Notes: a model not told the origin generated them from the letters alone. A stretch of 64,000 bases of DNA from Aquificota bacterium (GCA_013153495.1 JAADEH010000012.1:124001-188000); one strand, 5' to 3'. Positions 40,812-50,119 are shown, counted from the first letter of the stretch. A program made the numbers and translations.

Positions 40812-41744
40812 TTACCCCTTTTTTACATCCTCTTTATTAAATCTATAAACCCTACCGCAAAATCGACACACCACCTCCGCCGGTCCTTCCGCAAAGAGGT
40901 CCTCAAGCTCACTATCCGACAGAAGAAGGAGGCTCGACTTTGCCACTTCCTCGTCGCAGGGGCAGTAATACTCCACCTCTTTGAGTCCTACGAGCTGGGG
41001 CTTAAGGTCTTCCAAAATCATGGTGGCTATATCTTCGGGTCTTTTACCTTCTTCCATAAGCTCGGTTACAGGTGGAAGGCTGTTAACCCTGTGCTCAAGG
41101 AGGTCCACCACCTTGTCGCTTATACCTCCAAGGGTTTGAACCAAAAACCCACCCGCCTGCCTGACCCTGCCATCGCTGTCCACCAACACTCCTATCCCCA
41201 CAGCAGAGGGAACCTGCTCCGATTGAGCGAAGTAGTAGGCAAGGTCCTGAGCAATCTCACCCGATATTAGAGGAACCACGCTCGTGTAGGGGGTTCCCAT
41301 CCTAAGCTCCTTTACCACCGTAAGGGTTCCCTCATTGCCCACAATCTTTGAAACGTCAAACTTTCTCTTGCCATTAACTTCCTTCGTGTAGGTTTCTACC
41401 TGGGGGTTTTCCACAAAGCCTCTGACCCTTCCCTTTCCGTCAGCCTCCACCACAATCGTCCCTATTGGACCGTTTCCTTCTATCTTCAGGAGAACCTTCT
41501 GGTCCGTTGCGTGCTTTACGAGAGATGTGAGCAGTAGTGCTCCGACGATAGCCCTTCCCAAAGCAACGGTAGCTCCCGGTGATAGGTTGTGAACCCTCCT
41601 TGCGGTCTCAACCGTGTTGGTAGCCTTTACCACATAAACCCTTGCGGGTTCACTTTTTGGGACAGCTATTACCATGTAATCCCTGTTTTCGAAATAACCT
41701 TTCAGGTCTTTCTTTGTCTGTTCGGAAAGCTCTTTCTGTATCAT
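40812..41744 (-). CDS. hslO: 33 kDa redox-regulated chaperone Hsp33
   Basis: The 310-residue protein shows the Hsp33 core (ARRVHNLSPGATVALGRAIV, LLTSLVKHATDQKVLLKIEG) and the C-terminal redox switch with C-x-C (EYYCPCDEE) and C-x2-C (EVVCRFCGR) binding zinc. Oxidation releases zinc and activates the holdase. It overlaps the upstream small gene as ATGA. Confidence 0.95.
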   Translation of the reverse strand: MIQKELSEQTKKDLKGYFENRDYMVIAVPKSEPARVYVVKATNTVETARRVHNLSPGATVALGRAIVGALLLTSLVKHATDQKVLLKIEGNGPIGTIVVEADGKGRVRGFVENPQVETYTKEVNGKRKFDVSKIVGNEGTLTVVKELRMGTPYTSVVPLISGEIAQDLAYYFAQSEQVPSAVGIGVLVDSDGRVRQAGGFLVQTLGGISDKVVDLLEHRVNSLPPVTELMEEGKRPEDIATMILEDLKPQLVGLKEVEYYCPCDEEVAKSSLLLLSDSELEDLFAEGPAEVVCRFCGRVYRFNKEDVKKG

Positions 41745-42007
41745 GACTTATAAATATAGAGCTTCACCTTTTTCTCTTCAAAGTCCTCTTTGAGGACGAC
41801 TATGTGGGTTGGGTCGCTCAGGGGTTCGTTTTTACTTACCCGGTCCGTTCTTTTGTCGAGGAAGTATATGTCGCAGTCTTCGTGCTTCGAGGGGTCGAAC
41901 TCCTCGAGGGGAAAAATTTTCAGGTCCATGTCTGCGGTTCTGTATCCGTAAACAAGCCCTATGAGGAAGGAAAAGGTCTTGCTCTTTTTGGGATTTATAG
42001 GTCTCAC
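41741..42007 (-). CDS. 88-residue conserved-looking hypothetical protein
   Basis: A GTG at 42007 opens 88 residues with mixed alpha/beta character and no signal peptide or TM. Its features are a basic start (MRPINPKKSKTFSFLIGLVY), an acidic middle (EEFDPSKHEDCDIYFLDKRT), and a strand-rich end (THIVVLKEDFEEKKVKLYIY). I do not recognise the family. It lies between ftsZ (12-base gap) and hsp33 (4-base overlap) and is likely co-transcribed with both. Codon use matches its neighbours. Confidence 0.6.
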   Translation of the reverse strand: MRPINPKKSKTFSFLIGLVYGYRTADMDLKIFPLEEFDPSKHEDCDIYFLDKRTDRVSKNEPLSDPTHIVVLKEDFEEKKVKLYIYKS

Positions 42008-42019
42008 GGTAGGGAAAGA

Positions 42020-43120
42020 TTATATCTTCCTCTTTCTCCGCAGGATTGCGGGTATCTCCTCTTCCGGCTCTACGGGGTTGATGCTCTCCTCGGGAACAGC
42101 CTTCTTCATGCTCTGAGGTTCCTTCTTTATAACCCTGAAGATGTTTTCTTCGTCCTGGCTTCTCTGCTCTACCTTGTCAAAGTCCGTCGCCACCACCGCA
42201 ACCCTTATGAAGTTCTCCGCTCCTTCCTCGAGAACCGCTCCGAATATAATCATGGGTTCGCCGTGAGCCTTCTCCATTATCCCGTTTATAGCCTGCTCAA
42301 GCTCGTTAAAGGGAACATCCTCACTCACCCAGAGGGTAACGAGCAGTCTCTTGGCACCCTCTATGGAGTTTCCTTCAAGCAGGGGGCTGGTGATAGCCTG
42401 CTCAACTGCGGTCTCAATCTTACCTTCACCTCTACCCTCTCCCATTCCTATCAGAGCAAGTCCTCCGTTTTCCATAACCGTCCTGACGTCCGCAAAGTCA
42501 ACGTTTATCATTGCGGAAGTGGATATTATGTTGGTTATACCTCTGACCGCCTTTGAGAGGACGTTGTCCACTTCCTTAAAGGCATCCTTTACGGTCAGAA
42601 CCTTGTTGCCTATCTCCTGAAGCTTCTGGTTGTGTATAACTATGTAAGTATCTACGTTATCTTTGAGTTTGTCCAAGCCTTCGAGAGCTACCTTCATTCT
42701 GCGGGGACCTTCGAACTTAAAGGGTAAGGTAGCTACCGCTACCGTTAGTATGCCCATCTCCCTTGCAGTCTGAGCTATCACAGGTGCCGCACCGGTTCCC
42801 GTTCCCCCACCTAAACCAACAGCAATAAAGAGCATGTCGGTTTCTCTCAGAATGTCCTTTATCTTATCCACATCTTCCAAAGCAGCCTGCTCACCTATTT
42901 CGGGTTTGGCTCCCGCTCCGAGACCCCTCGTTACCTTTTCTCCTATCTGTATCTTGTGGGGAACCGACAGGGAGCTGAGGTGCTGGACGTCCGTATTTAT
43001 TGCGTATATGTCCACATCCTCTATACCGTCCAGATACATCCTGTTTACTGCGTTGCAACCACCACCCCCTACACCAACTACCTTTATTCTCGTGGGATTA
43101 AGTCCACCCTGCATATCCAT
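42020..43120 (-). CDS. ftsZ: cell division protein FtsZ
   Basis: The 366-residue tubulin homologue has GVGGGGCNAVNRM, the GTP-binding GLGGGTGTGAAPVIA signature, and NVDFADVRTVMENGGLALIG. A C-terminal conserved peptide EEEIPAILRRKRKI binds FtsA and other partners. It polymerises into the division ring with GTP. Directly follows ftsA by 12 bases in the classic ftsQ-ftsA-ftsZ order. Confidence 0.98.
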   Translation of the reverse strand: MDMQGGLNPTRIKVVGVGGGGCNAVNRMYLDGIEDVDIYAINTDVQHLSSLSVPHKIQIGEKVTRGLGAGAKPEIGEQAALEDVDKIKDILRETDMLFIAVGLGGGTGTGAAPVIAQTAREMGILTVAVATLPFKFEGPRRMKVALEGLDKLKDNVDTYIVIHNQKLQEIGNKVLTVKDAFKEVDNVLSKAVRGITNIISTSAMINVDFADVRTVMENGGLALIGMGEGRGEGKIETAVEQAITSPLLEGNSIEGAKRLLVTLWVSEDVPFNELEQAINGIMEKAHGEPMIIFGAVLEEGAENFIRVAVVATDFDKVEQRSQDEENIFRVIKKEPQSMKKAVPEESINPVEPEEEIPAILRRKRKI

Positions 43121-43132
43121 AGCCGTCCCTCC

Positions 43133-44374
43133 TTAGATAATCTCCTTAATCCAATCGACAAACTTGTTGAAAATGCTCTTAACTCCCTTGTTGTTTGTGC
43201 TTACGGGAGTTTCTCTACCACCGACTACCCACCCCTCCGGGTTCACACCGAACTTGAGAAGCCCCACCGCCGTAGCGTATCTGGGGTCTTCTATCTTCTC
43301 CTTCAACCCTATCAAGCCCGTGGGAACACCCACCCTTGCGGGAAGGTCCGTAAAGCGTTCCAGAAACTCCTTTATACCCGTCAGCCTCGCACTCCCCCCG
43401 GTAATCACCACCCCCGCATTTGCAGTATCTATCTTGTGCCCCGCCTTCTCTATCTCCTCGATAATCTTTTCAACTATCTCCTCCAAGCGTATTTGTATGA
43501 CTTCAGCGAGTTTAGACTTCTCTATGGATATTTCTCTCGTTTCACCCCTCGGTTTTATCTTGATTACCTCTCCCTCCTTTACGAGGTCCACCAGAGCCAC
43601 CCCGTCTTCCTTCTTTATCTTTTCCGCACTTTCGTGGTCCACCTTCATGTATAGGCTTATGTCCTTGGTTATGGTGTTTCCCGCCAGGGGAATACAGCCC
43701 GTAATTACGGGATGCCCTTCCGAGTATAGGACAAAATCCGTAAGACTTGCCCCCATGTCTATGAGGAGAACTCCCTCTTCCTTTTCGTCGTCATTTAGAA
43801 CCGCCTTTGCAGATGCGAGAGCGCTCACGACCCTCATCTGAGGGTGAAACCCAGCAGAGGTTACCGCCTTCTCTATGTTTCTGCTTACGGTCGTCCCTAT
43901 CTTTACCAGGTGGATTTGAGCGGAAAGCTTTGAGCCTATCAACTCCCTCGGGTCCTCTATGCCTTCCTGGTCGTCGAGGGTATATTTCCAGGGAACCGCA
44001 TGGAGAACATCGTATCCGTCCTCCTTGCCCTTGGTGATGCTCCTTTCGAGCAAGCGGTCTATGTGCTCGTCCTCCACCTCTATGGGACTGGGAGAAATAT
44101 TAATAGTGTCCCTTTCGTTCTGGCTTTTGACGGTTGGTCCGGACACGTTTATTATGGGATTGGTTACCTTCTGACCGGACATCTCCTCCGCTTCCCTGAC
44201 TGCGGTAAGTATAGCCCTTGCCGCAACCTCAAGCCTCGTTACGGAACCCTTATCTATACCTCGGGATTTAGCTTCACCGACACCGATTATGTGTATGTCC
44301 CCGTATGAGTCAACCTCCCCTATGAGGACCGCTATTTTATCTGTGCCTATGTCTATCGAAGCAACTGTTCTCAT
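43133..44374 (-). CDS. ftsA: cell division protein FtsA
   Basis: The 413-residue actin-fold ATPase has VASIDIGTDKIAVLIGEV at the N-terminus, GVLLIDMGASLTDFVLY, and GVVITGGSARLTGIKEFLE. A C-terminal amphipathic helix (SIFNKFVDWIKEII) anchors it to the membrane. It tethers FtsZ filaments. Fourteen bases after ftsQ. Confidence 0.97.
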   Translation of the reverse strand: MRTVASIDIGTDKIAVLIGEVDSYGDIHIIGVGEAKSRGIDKGSVTRLEVAARAILTAVREAEEMSGQKVTNPIINVSGPTVKSQNERDTINISPSPIEVEDEHIDRLLERSITKGKEDGYDVLHAVPWKYTLDDQEGIEDPRELIGSKLSAQIHLVKIGTTVSRNIEKAVTSAGFHPQMRVVSALASAKAVLNDDEKEEGVLLIDMGASLTDFVLYSEGHPVITGCIPLAGNTITKDISLYMKVDHESAEKIKKEDGVALVDLVKEGEVIKIKPRGETREISIEKSKLAEVIQIRLEEIVEKIIEEIEKAGHKIDTANAGVVITGGSARLTGIKEFLERFTDLPARVGVPTGLIGLKEKIEDPRYATAVGLLKFGVNPEGWVVGGRETPVSTNNKGVKSIFNKFVDWIKEII

Positions 44375-44388
44375 CCCACCTCAATTTC

Positions 44389-45093
44389 TTACCTTACTAA
44401 GATAAATCTACCGTATCGCAAATCAACTTTTCTCTCGGGAAAATTATAAATCATTTCCAACCTTGCGGATACGCTCTTGGACATGAGTTCAAGAGGTGGA
44501 AGAAGGACGACCTTATCCTTAATGTGCAGAACGACCTTGTCTCTCATAACTTTAACAGCTTCTACGGGAAGTTTCAAAGAGAGAACATACCTGTATAGGT
44601 TGGGAAAATACGCACTCAGGTTATCCAGGTCGTAAGCCACTATTTCGACGAGTTTCGAGCCTTCCTCCCCTATAGGTTTGAAAATAACCCCTTCGGGGTC
44701 TATAAGGAGATAAGAATTTCCAGTTTTGAGCTTAGCTACAGGTTCCCTTTCCTTAACCTCAACCGAAACGCTCGTTCCGTTGAGACTGAAGTCTCTCTTC
44801 AGGGAGACCTTCTTTACCCTATCTCCGAAGCGGGACCTCAAAACCTCCTTAAGGTTTTCCTCCCTGAGAGCTAAGATGTTTTCGCTCAAGTCAAAAACCG
44901 CCTCTCTTACAGCCTGCGGGTCTATCTTCGAAGTTCCATAGACGGAAACCTCTTTGACCTTAAATACGGGAGTTTGTGATAGAAAGAAAGGAGCGTAAAA
45001 ACTTGCAAAGGCTATGAAGCCCAACCATACCAGGAGCATTGTATGAGAGAAAATTCGTTCAAGTTTCGTCCTCCTCCTGTGTTTTTTTTTCAC
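44389..45093 (-). CDS. ftsQ: cell division protein FtsQ
   Basis: The 234-residue protein has a basic cytoplasmic tail (MKKKHRRRTKLERIFSH) and one TM (MLLVWLGFIAFASFYAPFFL). A POTRA domain follows (FKVKEVSVYGTSKIDPQAVR) and then the FtsQ/DivIB beta domain. It recruits later divisome proteins. Starts with GTG at 45093 after a GGAGG site and sits 15 bases after ddl. Confidence 0.9.
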   Translation of the reverse strand: MKKKHRRRTKLERIFSHTMLLVWLGFIAFASFYAPFFLSQTPVFKVKEVSVYGTSKIDPQAVREAVFDLSENILALREENLKEVLRSRFGDRVKKVSLKRDFSLNGTSVSVEVKEREPVAKLKTGNSYLLIDPEGVIFKPIGEEGSKLVEIVAYDLDNLSAYFPNLYRYVLSLKLPVEAVKVMRDKVVLHIKDKVVLLPPLELMSKSVSARLEMIYNFPERKVDLRYGRFILVR

Positions 45094-45108
45094 AGCTCCC
45101 TCCAGTAT

Positions 45109-45978
45109 TTAACTCAGTATTATAGACAACATTTCTTCAAAACTTATTCCTAACTTATTGCAAGCCATAGGCAAAAGGCTAAGTTCCGTCATGCCGGGAA
45201 TAGTGTTAACCTCTAAAATCATGGGTTTTCCCTCCTCCGTTACCCTAAAGTCCACCCTCGACATGTCCTTAAGACCCAGCAACCGGTGGACTCTAAGAGC
45301 CAAATTCTGAAGAACCTCAACCAAAGGGGTCTCTTCGACGAACACATACTCGGAAGCTCCCTTGGTGTATTTGCTTTCGTAGTCGTATATCCCCTTTTTG
45401 GGGATTATCTCTATAGGTGGGAGAGGTTCGTCTTTAAGTATCCCCACGGTCATGTCCCTACCCTCTACGAACTCCTCCACGAGGACTTTATCGGTTAGTT
45501 TGTAGAGTTCTTTAAGAGCTTTATCGAGGTCCTCTTTGGTATTAACTACTTCAAGTCCCACGCTCGAACCCTGGTCCGCAGGTTTGACCACCGCAGGAAA
45601 CTTGTCCCAACTTTTTACCTCCTCTCCCTTTCTGACACACACCCATTCGGGTGTAGGCAACCCTTCCGACACGAGCAGACGCTTGGTTATGTCCTTATCC
45701 ATAGCTAAAGCGCTTCCTAAAACTCCCGAGCCCGTGTAGGGAATACCCAGAATATCCAGAAGTCCCTGAACCCTACCGTCCTCACCGTAAGGTCCGTGAA
45801 GAGCTATAAAGACCTTGTCAGGTTTTATTTCGAGAAGTTTGCAGGCAAGGTCGGGAGTCAAGTCAAGCTCGAAAACTTCGTGTCCCAATCTCCTGAGAGC
45901 CTCCGATACAGCTTTGCCCGTCTTTAGGGAGATTTCCCTTTCAGAGGACCTTCCACCCATCAGAACCACAACTCTCAA
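45109..45978 (-). CDS. ddl: D-alanine--D-alanine ligase
   Basis: The 289-residue ATP-grasp protein shows VVVLMGGRSSEREISLKTG, ALHGPYGEDGRVQGLLDILG, VVKPADQGSSVGLEVV, and DFRVTEEGKPMILEVNTIPG. It makes D-Ala-D-Ala for peptidoglycan. The best start is a TTG at 45978, giving the normal N-terminal strand; a GTG three codons later is an alternative. It overlaps murB by 38 bases. Confidence 0.95.
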   Translation of the reverse strand: MRVVVLMGGRSSEREISLKTGKAVSEALRRLGHEVFELDLTPDLACKLLEIKPDKVFIALHGPYGEDGRVQGLLDILGIPYTGSGVLGSALAMDKDITKRLLVSEGLPTPEWVCVRKGEEVKSWDKFPAVVKPADQGSSVGLEVVNTKEDLDKALKELYKLTDKVLVEEFVEGRDMTVGILKDEPLPPIEIIPKKGIYDYESKYTKGASEYVFVEETPLVEVLQNLALRVHRLLGLKDMSRVDFRVTEEGKPMILEVNTIPGMTELSLLPMACNKLGISFEEMLSIILS

Positions 45979-46828
45979 CGAGTCTGACCTCCTCCTCTAA
46001 TACTATCCCGAACTCTTCAAAGACCCGCCTCTTAGCCTCCTCTACCAAAGCCTTCACTTGCTCAAAAGTCCCCCCGCCTAAGTTCACCATAAAGTTGGCA
46101 TGTTTTTCGGAGAATGCCACATTCCCCACCCTACAGCCCTTCATTCCCACCAGCTCGAGCAGTCTTCCCGCATAATTTCCGTTCGGGTTTTTAAAGGTCG
46201 AACCGCTCGTAGGCTGATTTATAGGCTGACTGTCTTTCCTCACCCGCCTGATTTTCTTAAAGTCTTCGAGAACATTCTCCCTTGCTTTCCTAAGCTCGAG
46301 GGTGCAGGAGAGAACTATACCCTCCTTCGGAAAGGGTGAACTGCGGTATGAAAAGACGAGTTCCTCCGCCCGAGCACGAACCAGCTCCCCGCTCCAGGAC
46401 ACATACAGGACTTCCTTCAAAAAGTTCGAAAACTCCACACCGAAAGCTCCCGCATTCATCGCAACCGCTCCCCCGACCGTTGCGGGAAACCCCGCAAGTT
46501 TGTAAATACCCTCGAGATTCTCCTTTATGGAGAGGCTTATTACCTCCTTAAGAGGTGTGCCTGCGAGCACTTCTACGTAGAAGGTGTCTCCCTCACTTAT
46601 GACCTTCATTCCACGCAGTTTGGAAAGACCGACCACCACACCTCCGATGTCTCCGGGTATCGTGTTGGAGCCACCGCCCAGAAGGAAGAGGGGTAAATCC
46701 TTCTCTTTCGAAAATAAAATAGCCTCCTTTACTTCACCGTAGCTGGAAGGAAATAACAGATAATCCGCTTTCCCTCCGATTTTTATGGTCGTAAACCTCG
46801 AAAGGTCTTCACCTCTCAAACAATCCAC
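45941..46828 (-). CDS. murB: UDP-N-acetylenolpyruvoylglucosamine reductase
   Basis: The 295-residue flavoprotein has TTIKIGGKADYLLFP, LPLFLLGGGSNTIPGDIGGV, AGFPATVGGAVAMNAGAFG, SGSTFKNPNGNYAGRLLE and HANFMVNLGGGTFEQVKAL. The layout is MurB type I/II. It reduces the enolpyruvyl group to make UDP-MurNAc. GTG start at 46828, 4 bases after the kinase-like gene. Confidence 0.96.
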   Translation of the reverse strand: MDCLRGEDLSRFTTIKIGGKADYLLFPSSYGEVKEAILFSKEKDLPLFLLGGGSNTIPGDIGGVVVGLSKLRGMKVISEGDTFYVEVLAGTPLKEVISLSIKENLEGIYKLAGFPATVGGAVAMNAGAFGVEFSNFLKEVLYVSWSGELVRARAEELVFSYRSSPFPKEGIVLSCTLELRKARENVLEDFKKIRRVRKDSQPINQPTSGSTFKNPNGNYAGRLLELVGMKGCRVGNVAFSEKHANFMVNLGGGTFEQVKALVEEAKRRVFEEFGIVLEEEVRLVESCGSDGWKVL

Positions 46829-46832
46829 AGAG

Positions 46833-47411
46833 CTATTTTAACTTAGCGCTGACTTCCTCATACACCCCTTCCCTGTCCTTCAGGTATCTCCTGCCGAGTT
46901 CTATAGCCTCCTCCCTGGTTAGAATTCCTTTCCTCACAAGGAATTGAAGATACTGGGTCAGGTTGGTGGGTCTGTCGCTCAGCTTACCCCTCTCAAAGTC
47001 TATAAGATAAACCTCTCCCTTCTCACCTACGAGGACATTCTTATCCAAACGTCCGAACTCGTCCTTGCTTATACCCATAGAGTCAAGCAGGTAGGCAAGT
47101 TCTAAGAGTTTCTTCAGGACTTTCCTTTCCTCCTGCGGGGGCAACTTCGCTTTTCTCAGGGGAACGCCCTCTATGAACTCGTATATAAAGAAGTCCTCCC
47201 CGCTGAGAATTATCTGAGGAAACCCCCTCAAACCCTTCAGCCTTTCGAGAATTTTTGCTTCCTTCCTGATAGCCTCCTCCACCTGAGGTTTTTTTGCCAC
47301 CTTGACCGCCACCTTTTTCCCTTCCCACTCCCCTACATACACGACACCCCTCCAGCCCTCCGCAAGCTTCTTTAAGTTCTTTATGTTTTTGGAAAACTCT
47401 CCGAACCTCAC
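46833..47411 (-). CDS. small protein-kinase-fold protein
   Basis: From a GTG at 47411 the protein has 192 residues. It contains kinase-fold elements: GVVYVGEWEGKKVAVKVAKK (nucleotide loop and lysine), an Glu in RKEAKILERL, a hinge YEFIEGVPL, a catalytic-loop-like RLDKNVLVG, and LIDFERGKLSD in place of DFG. HRD is missing its His and Arg. It resembles RIO/Bud32-like or lipopolysaccharide-kinase-like small kinases. Longer starts up to 47486 would overlap purE and its ribosome site. It begins the murB-ddl-ftsQAZ operon. Confidence 0.65.
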   Translation of the reverse strand: MRFGEFSKNIKNLKKLAEGWRGVVYVGEWEGKKVAVKVAKKPQVEEAIRKEAKILERLKGLRGFPQIILSGEDFFIYEFIEGVPLRKAKLPPQEERKVLKKLLELAYLLDSMGISKDEFGRLDKNVLVGEKGEVYLIDFERGKLSDRPTNLTQYLQFLVRKGILTREEAIELGRRYLKDREGVYEEVSAKLK

Positions 47412-47430
47412 AAATATATAATTCTTACCT

Positions 47431-47913
47431 ATGGACAAACCTCTGGTGGCAATAATAATGGGGAGCATCTCCGACTGGGAACACATGAAGGGAGCCTCTG
47501 AGATACTTCAGGAATTCGGAGTCCCCCACGAGAGGAAGGTCGTCTCAGCCCACAGAACACCCGAAATGATGTTCGAATACGCCACCTCAGCTCAGGAGAG
47601 GGGAATAGAGGTAATAATAGCAGGTGCAGGGGGTGCGGCTCATCTTCCCGGAATGGTGGCATCTCTCACAACGCTACCTGTGATAGGTGTCCCCGTTCCT
47701 TCCAGACACCTTTCGGGTATAGACTCTCTCTATTCCATAGTCCAGATGCCCGCCGGTGTCCCCGTAGCGACGGTAGCCATAGGAAATTCCACCAATGCGG
47801 GACTCTTAGCCTTGAGAATTCTCTCCATAAAATATCCTGAGATAGACAGAAAGCTCAAGGAATACAGGGAAAAGCTCAAGGAAAAAGTCTTCAAAATGAA
47901 GATAGAGGATTGA
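47431..47913 (+). CDS. purE: N5-carboxyaminoimidazole ribonucleotide mutase
   Basis: The 160-residue protein has [48 protein letters not shown], and [20 protein letters not shown]. It interconverts N5-CAIR and CAIR in purine synthesis as an octamer. It is followed by purK after 3 bases. Divergent from the kinase-like gene with only 19 bases between starts. Confidence 0.97.
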   Translation: MDKPLVAIIMGSISDWEHMKGASEILQEFGVPHERKVVSAHRTPEMMFEYATSAQERGIEVIIAGAGGAAHLPGMVASLTTLPVIGVPVPSRHLSGIDSLYSIVQMPAGVPVATVAIGNSTNAGLLALRILSIKYPEIDRKLKEYREKLKEKVFKMKIED

Positions 47914-47916
47914 GGA

Positions 47917-49008
47917 ATGAACGTAGGGATACTCGGGGGTGGTCAGCTCGGCTGGATGACCATACTGGAGGGGAGAAAATTCGGCTTTAGGTTCCTCGTT
48001 CTGGACAAAAATCCCAACGCACCCGCAAGCAGGCTGGCAGACAGGTGGTTTCCTCCCGAGAAGGTGGAGAGCTTTTACAACCAAGCGGACATAATAACCT
48101 ACGAGTTCGAGCACATAGATGAAAAGGTTCTTTCCAAGGTAGAGGACAAGGTCCTGCCCAACCCACAGGCTCTGAGGCTCAAGAGGATAAGAGGAGAGGA
48201 AAAGAAGTTCCTATACAGCAGAGGATTTCCCGTTGTAAGCTTCCGTGTGGGGAAGAGGGAACAGCTTGAAAGTATGGTCAGGGAGATAGGTCTGCCCGCC
48301 GTGGTAAAGAGCGAAAGGCTCGGATACGACGGAAGGGGTCAATACAGAATAAATTCTTTGAAGGACCTCGAAGAGGTTTTTAAAAACCACTCTCAGGAAG
48401 AGAGCTTCGTCGTGGAAAAGTTCGTGGACTTTGAGGAAGAGCTGTCGGTCGTGGGTGTAAGGGACAGAAGCGGAAGCGTAAAAGCCTTCCCCATAACGAG
48501 AAACGTTCACGAGAGGGGAATACTCCTCTACAACTGGACCCAGCCCCACGAAGCAGAAAAGGAAGCGGTCTCCATAGTCTCCGAGCTGATGGAAGAGCTG
48601 AACATAGTGGGTCTGCTTGCGGTGGAGTTTTTCTTCACCAAAGAGGGAAAGCTTCTCATCAACGAGTTTGCCCCACGACCCCACAACACGGGACACTACA
48701 CCCTCGACGGAACCTACACCTCCCAGTTTGAAAACCTACTCAGAGCCATAACGGGACTTCCCCTCGGCTCAACCGCCCTCAAAACCCATGCGGGAATGGT
48801 GAACATCCTCGGACTTTCCTACGAAGAGATACCCTCCGAAGAGATACTGTCCCTCGAAGGAACCAAGCTCTACTGGTATGGGAAGGAGAAGCGCCCACGC
48901 AGGAAGGTGGGACACATAAACGTAGTTTCGAGGGACATGAACTCCCTAAAGGATAAAATATCAAAGGTTTTGGAAAGTTTATACCACAGAGAGTATCAGC
49001 TGTCATGA
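47917..49008 (+). CDS. purK: N5-carboxyaminoimidazole ribonucleotide synthetase
   Basis: The 363-residue ATP-grasp protein has VGILGGGQLGWMTILEG at the N-terminus, VVKSERLGYDGRGQYRI, and LLINEFAPRPHNTGHYTLDG. It carboxylates AIR with bicarbonate and ATP. PurE and PurK are encoded together, and the stop overlaps the Ogg glycosylase start by 4 bases. Confidence 0.97.
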   Translation: MNVGILGGGQLGWMTILEGRKFGFRFLVLDKNPNAPASRLADRWFPPEKVESFYNQADIITYEFEHIDEKVLSKVEDKVLPNPQALRLKRIRGEEKKFLYSRGFPVVSFRVGKREQLESMVREIGLPAVVKSERLGYDGRGQYRINSLKDLEEVFKNHSQEESFVVEKFVDFEEELSVVGVRDRSGSVKAFPITRNVHERGILLYNWTQPHEAEKEAVSIVSELMEELNIVGLLAVEFFFTKEGKLLINEFAPRPHNTGHYTLDGTYTSQFENLLRAITGLPLGSTALKTHAGMVNILGLSYEEIPSEEILSLEGTKLYWYGKEKRPRRKVGHINVVSRDMNSLKDKISKVLESLYHREYQLS

Positions 49009-49688
49009 GCGTAGCGGTCAGCAAGGTAGAGGAAGTCATACCCAAGGTAAAGAAGTTCGTTCTCCAAAGGGTGGGAGAGTTTGAAAGACTCGGAAGGGAA
49101 GGGAAAACCCACTTTGACTTCAGACCCTTTTTGGACATAGACTACGAGGCAGGCTTGTTCTCCGAGCTGTGCTTTTGCATACTGACCGCCAACTCCTCCG
49201 CCTCCATGGGAATAAGAATACAGGCAAAGGTGAGAGACGAAGGCTTTATGGAAATGAGCTTTGAAGAGCTTGCCACCCTCATACGGTCCCACGGACACCG
49301 CTTCCCCGAACAGAGAGCACAGAGAATAGTGGAAGTTCGCCAAAGATGGAAGGATATAGAAGGACTGCTTCGCAGTGAAAAGGACAGTAAGGAAATCAGG
49401 AAACTCCTTGCGGACCCAAAATCCCCTTACAAAATAAAAGGCTTCGGCTACAAGGAAGCCTCCCACTTCCTCAGAAACATAGGCTCGAAAGACATAGCCA
49501 TAATAGACCGCCACGTTTACAGGTTCCTGACGGAGAACGGACTCTTTCCCCAGGTGAAAACCCTAACCCCTAAGAGGTATCTTGAAGCGGAGGAAGCCTT
49601 GGAGAAGGTTTGCAACGAGCTTAACATAACCCAAGCGGAGCTTGACCTCTACATCTTCTACATCAAAACGAAGAAGGTTCTCAAGTAG
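49005..49688 (+). CDS. ogg: archaeal-type 8-oxoguanine DNA glycosylase (Ogg2 family)
   Basis: The 227-residue protein has CFCILTANSSASMGIRIQAK, a helix-hairpin-helix KIKGFGYKEASHFLRNIG, and AIIDRHVYRFL with the catalytic Asp; the Lys sits in the HhH (GFGYKEAS). This matches the short Ogg2/AGOG-like N-glycosylase/DNA lyases of archaea and some hyperthermophilic bacteria. It removes 8-oxoguanine. It shares a 4-base overlap with purK. Confidence 0.88.
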   Translation: MSVAVSKVEEVIPKVKKFVLQRVGEFERLGREGKTHFDFRPFLDIDYEAGLFSELCFCILTANSSASMGIRIQAKVRDEGFMEMSFEELATLIRSHGHRFPEQRAQRIVEVRQRWKDIEGLLRSEKDSKEIRKLLADPKSPYKIKGFGYKEASHFLRNIGSKDIAIIDRHVYRFLTENGLFPQVKTLTPKRYLEAEEALEKVCNELNITQAELDLYIFYIKTKKVLK

Positions 49689-49758
49689 TTGATAAAACTC
49701 ATAAGGAGCAAATCCCATGCGCTGTTAGAATTATGAAAAAAATCACGGAGGTGAAAGG

Positions 49759-50091
49759 ATGGAATTCAAGCACGTATTTATATGCGTAAACCAGAGACCC
49801 CCGGGACACCCGCAAGGTTCCTGTGCTGACAAAGGCTCGAGGGACGTCTATCAGGCTTTTATGGAGAAGCTCCAGATGGACCCGGAACTCTTTATGTCCA
49901 CAGCGGTAACCCCCACAGGCTGTCTCGGACCCTGCATGATGGGACCTACCATAGTGGTCTATCCAGAAGGTGTGTGGTATGGGAACGTTAAGGTCGAAGA
50001 CGTTGACGAGATAATCAACGAGCACCTAAAGGGTGGAAAACCCGTAGAAAGGCTCGTAGTCTCTAAAGGCAAACCGCCGGGAATGTTTTAA
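49759..50091 (+). CDS. thioredoxin-like [2Fe-2S] ferredoxin
   Basis: The 110-residue protein begins FKHVFICVNQRPPGHPQGSC and has TPTGCLGPCMMGPTIVVYPE, with four cysteines for the cluster (C9, C21-type, and C-x3-C). It closely resembles the Aquifex ferredoxin 1 of thioredoxin fold, including the KGKPPGMF end. Likely soluble electron carrier or NuoE-related. A GGAGGTG site precedes the ATG. Confidence 0.93.
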   Translation: MEFKHVFICVNQRPPGHPQGSCADKGSRDVYQAFMEKLQMDPELFMSTAVTPTGCLGPCMMGPTIVVYPEGVWYGNVKVEDVDEIINEHLKGGKPVERLVVSKGKPPGMF

Positions 50092-50094
50092 AAT

Positions 50095-50119
50095 AGGACC
50101 GGGACTATGCCTGTCCCGG
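50095..50119 (-). terminator. Rho-independent terminator of hfq
   Basis: On the minus strand CCGGGAC and GTCCCGG (50099-50119, 7-base-pair stem, 7-base loop) are followed by TCCTATTTT. The stem begins inside the last codons of hfq. The same hairpin read on the plus strand lacks a T-run, so it may stop the convergent ferredoxin transcript only weakly. Confidence 0.65.
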
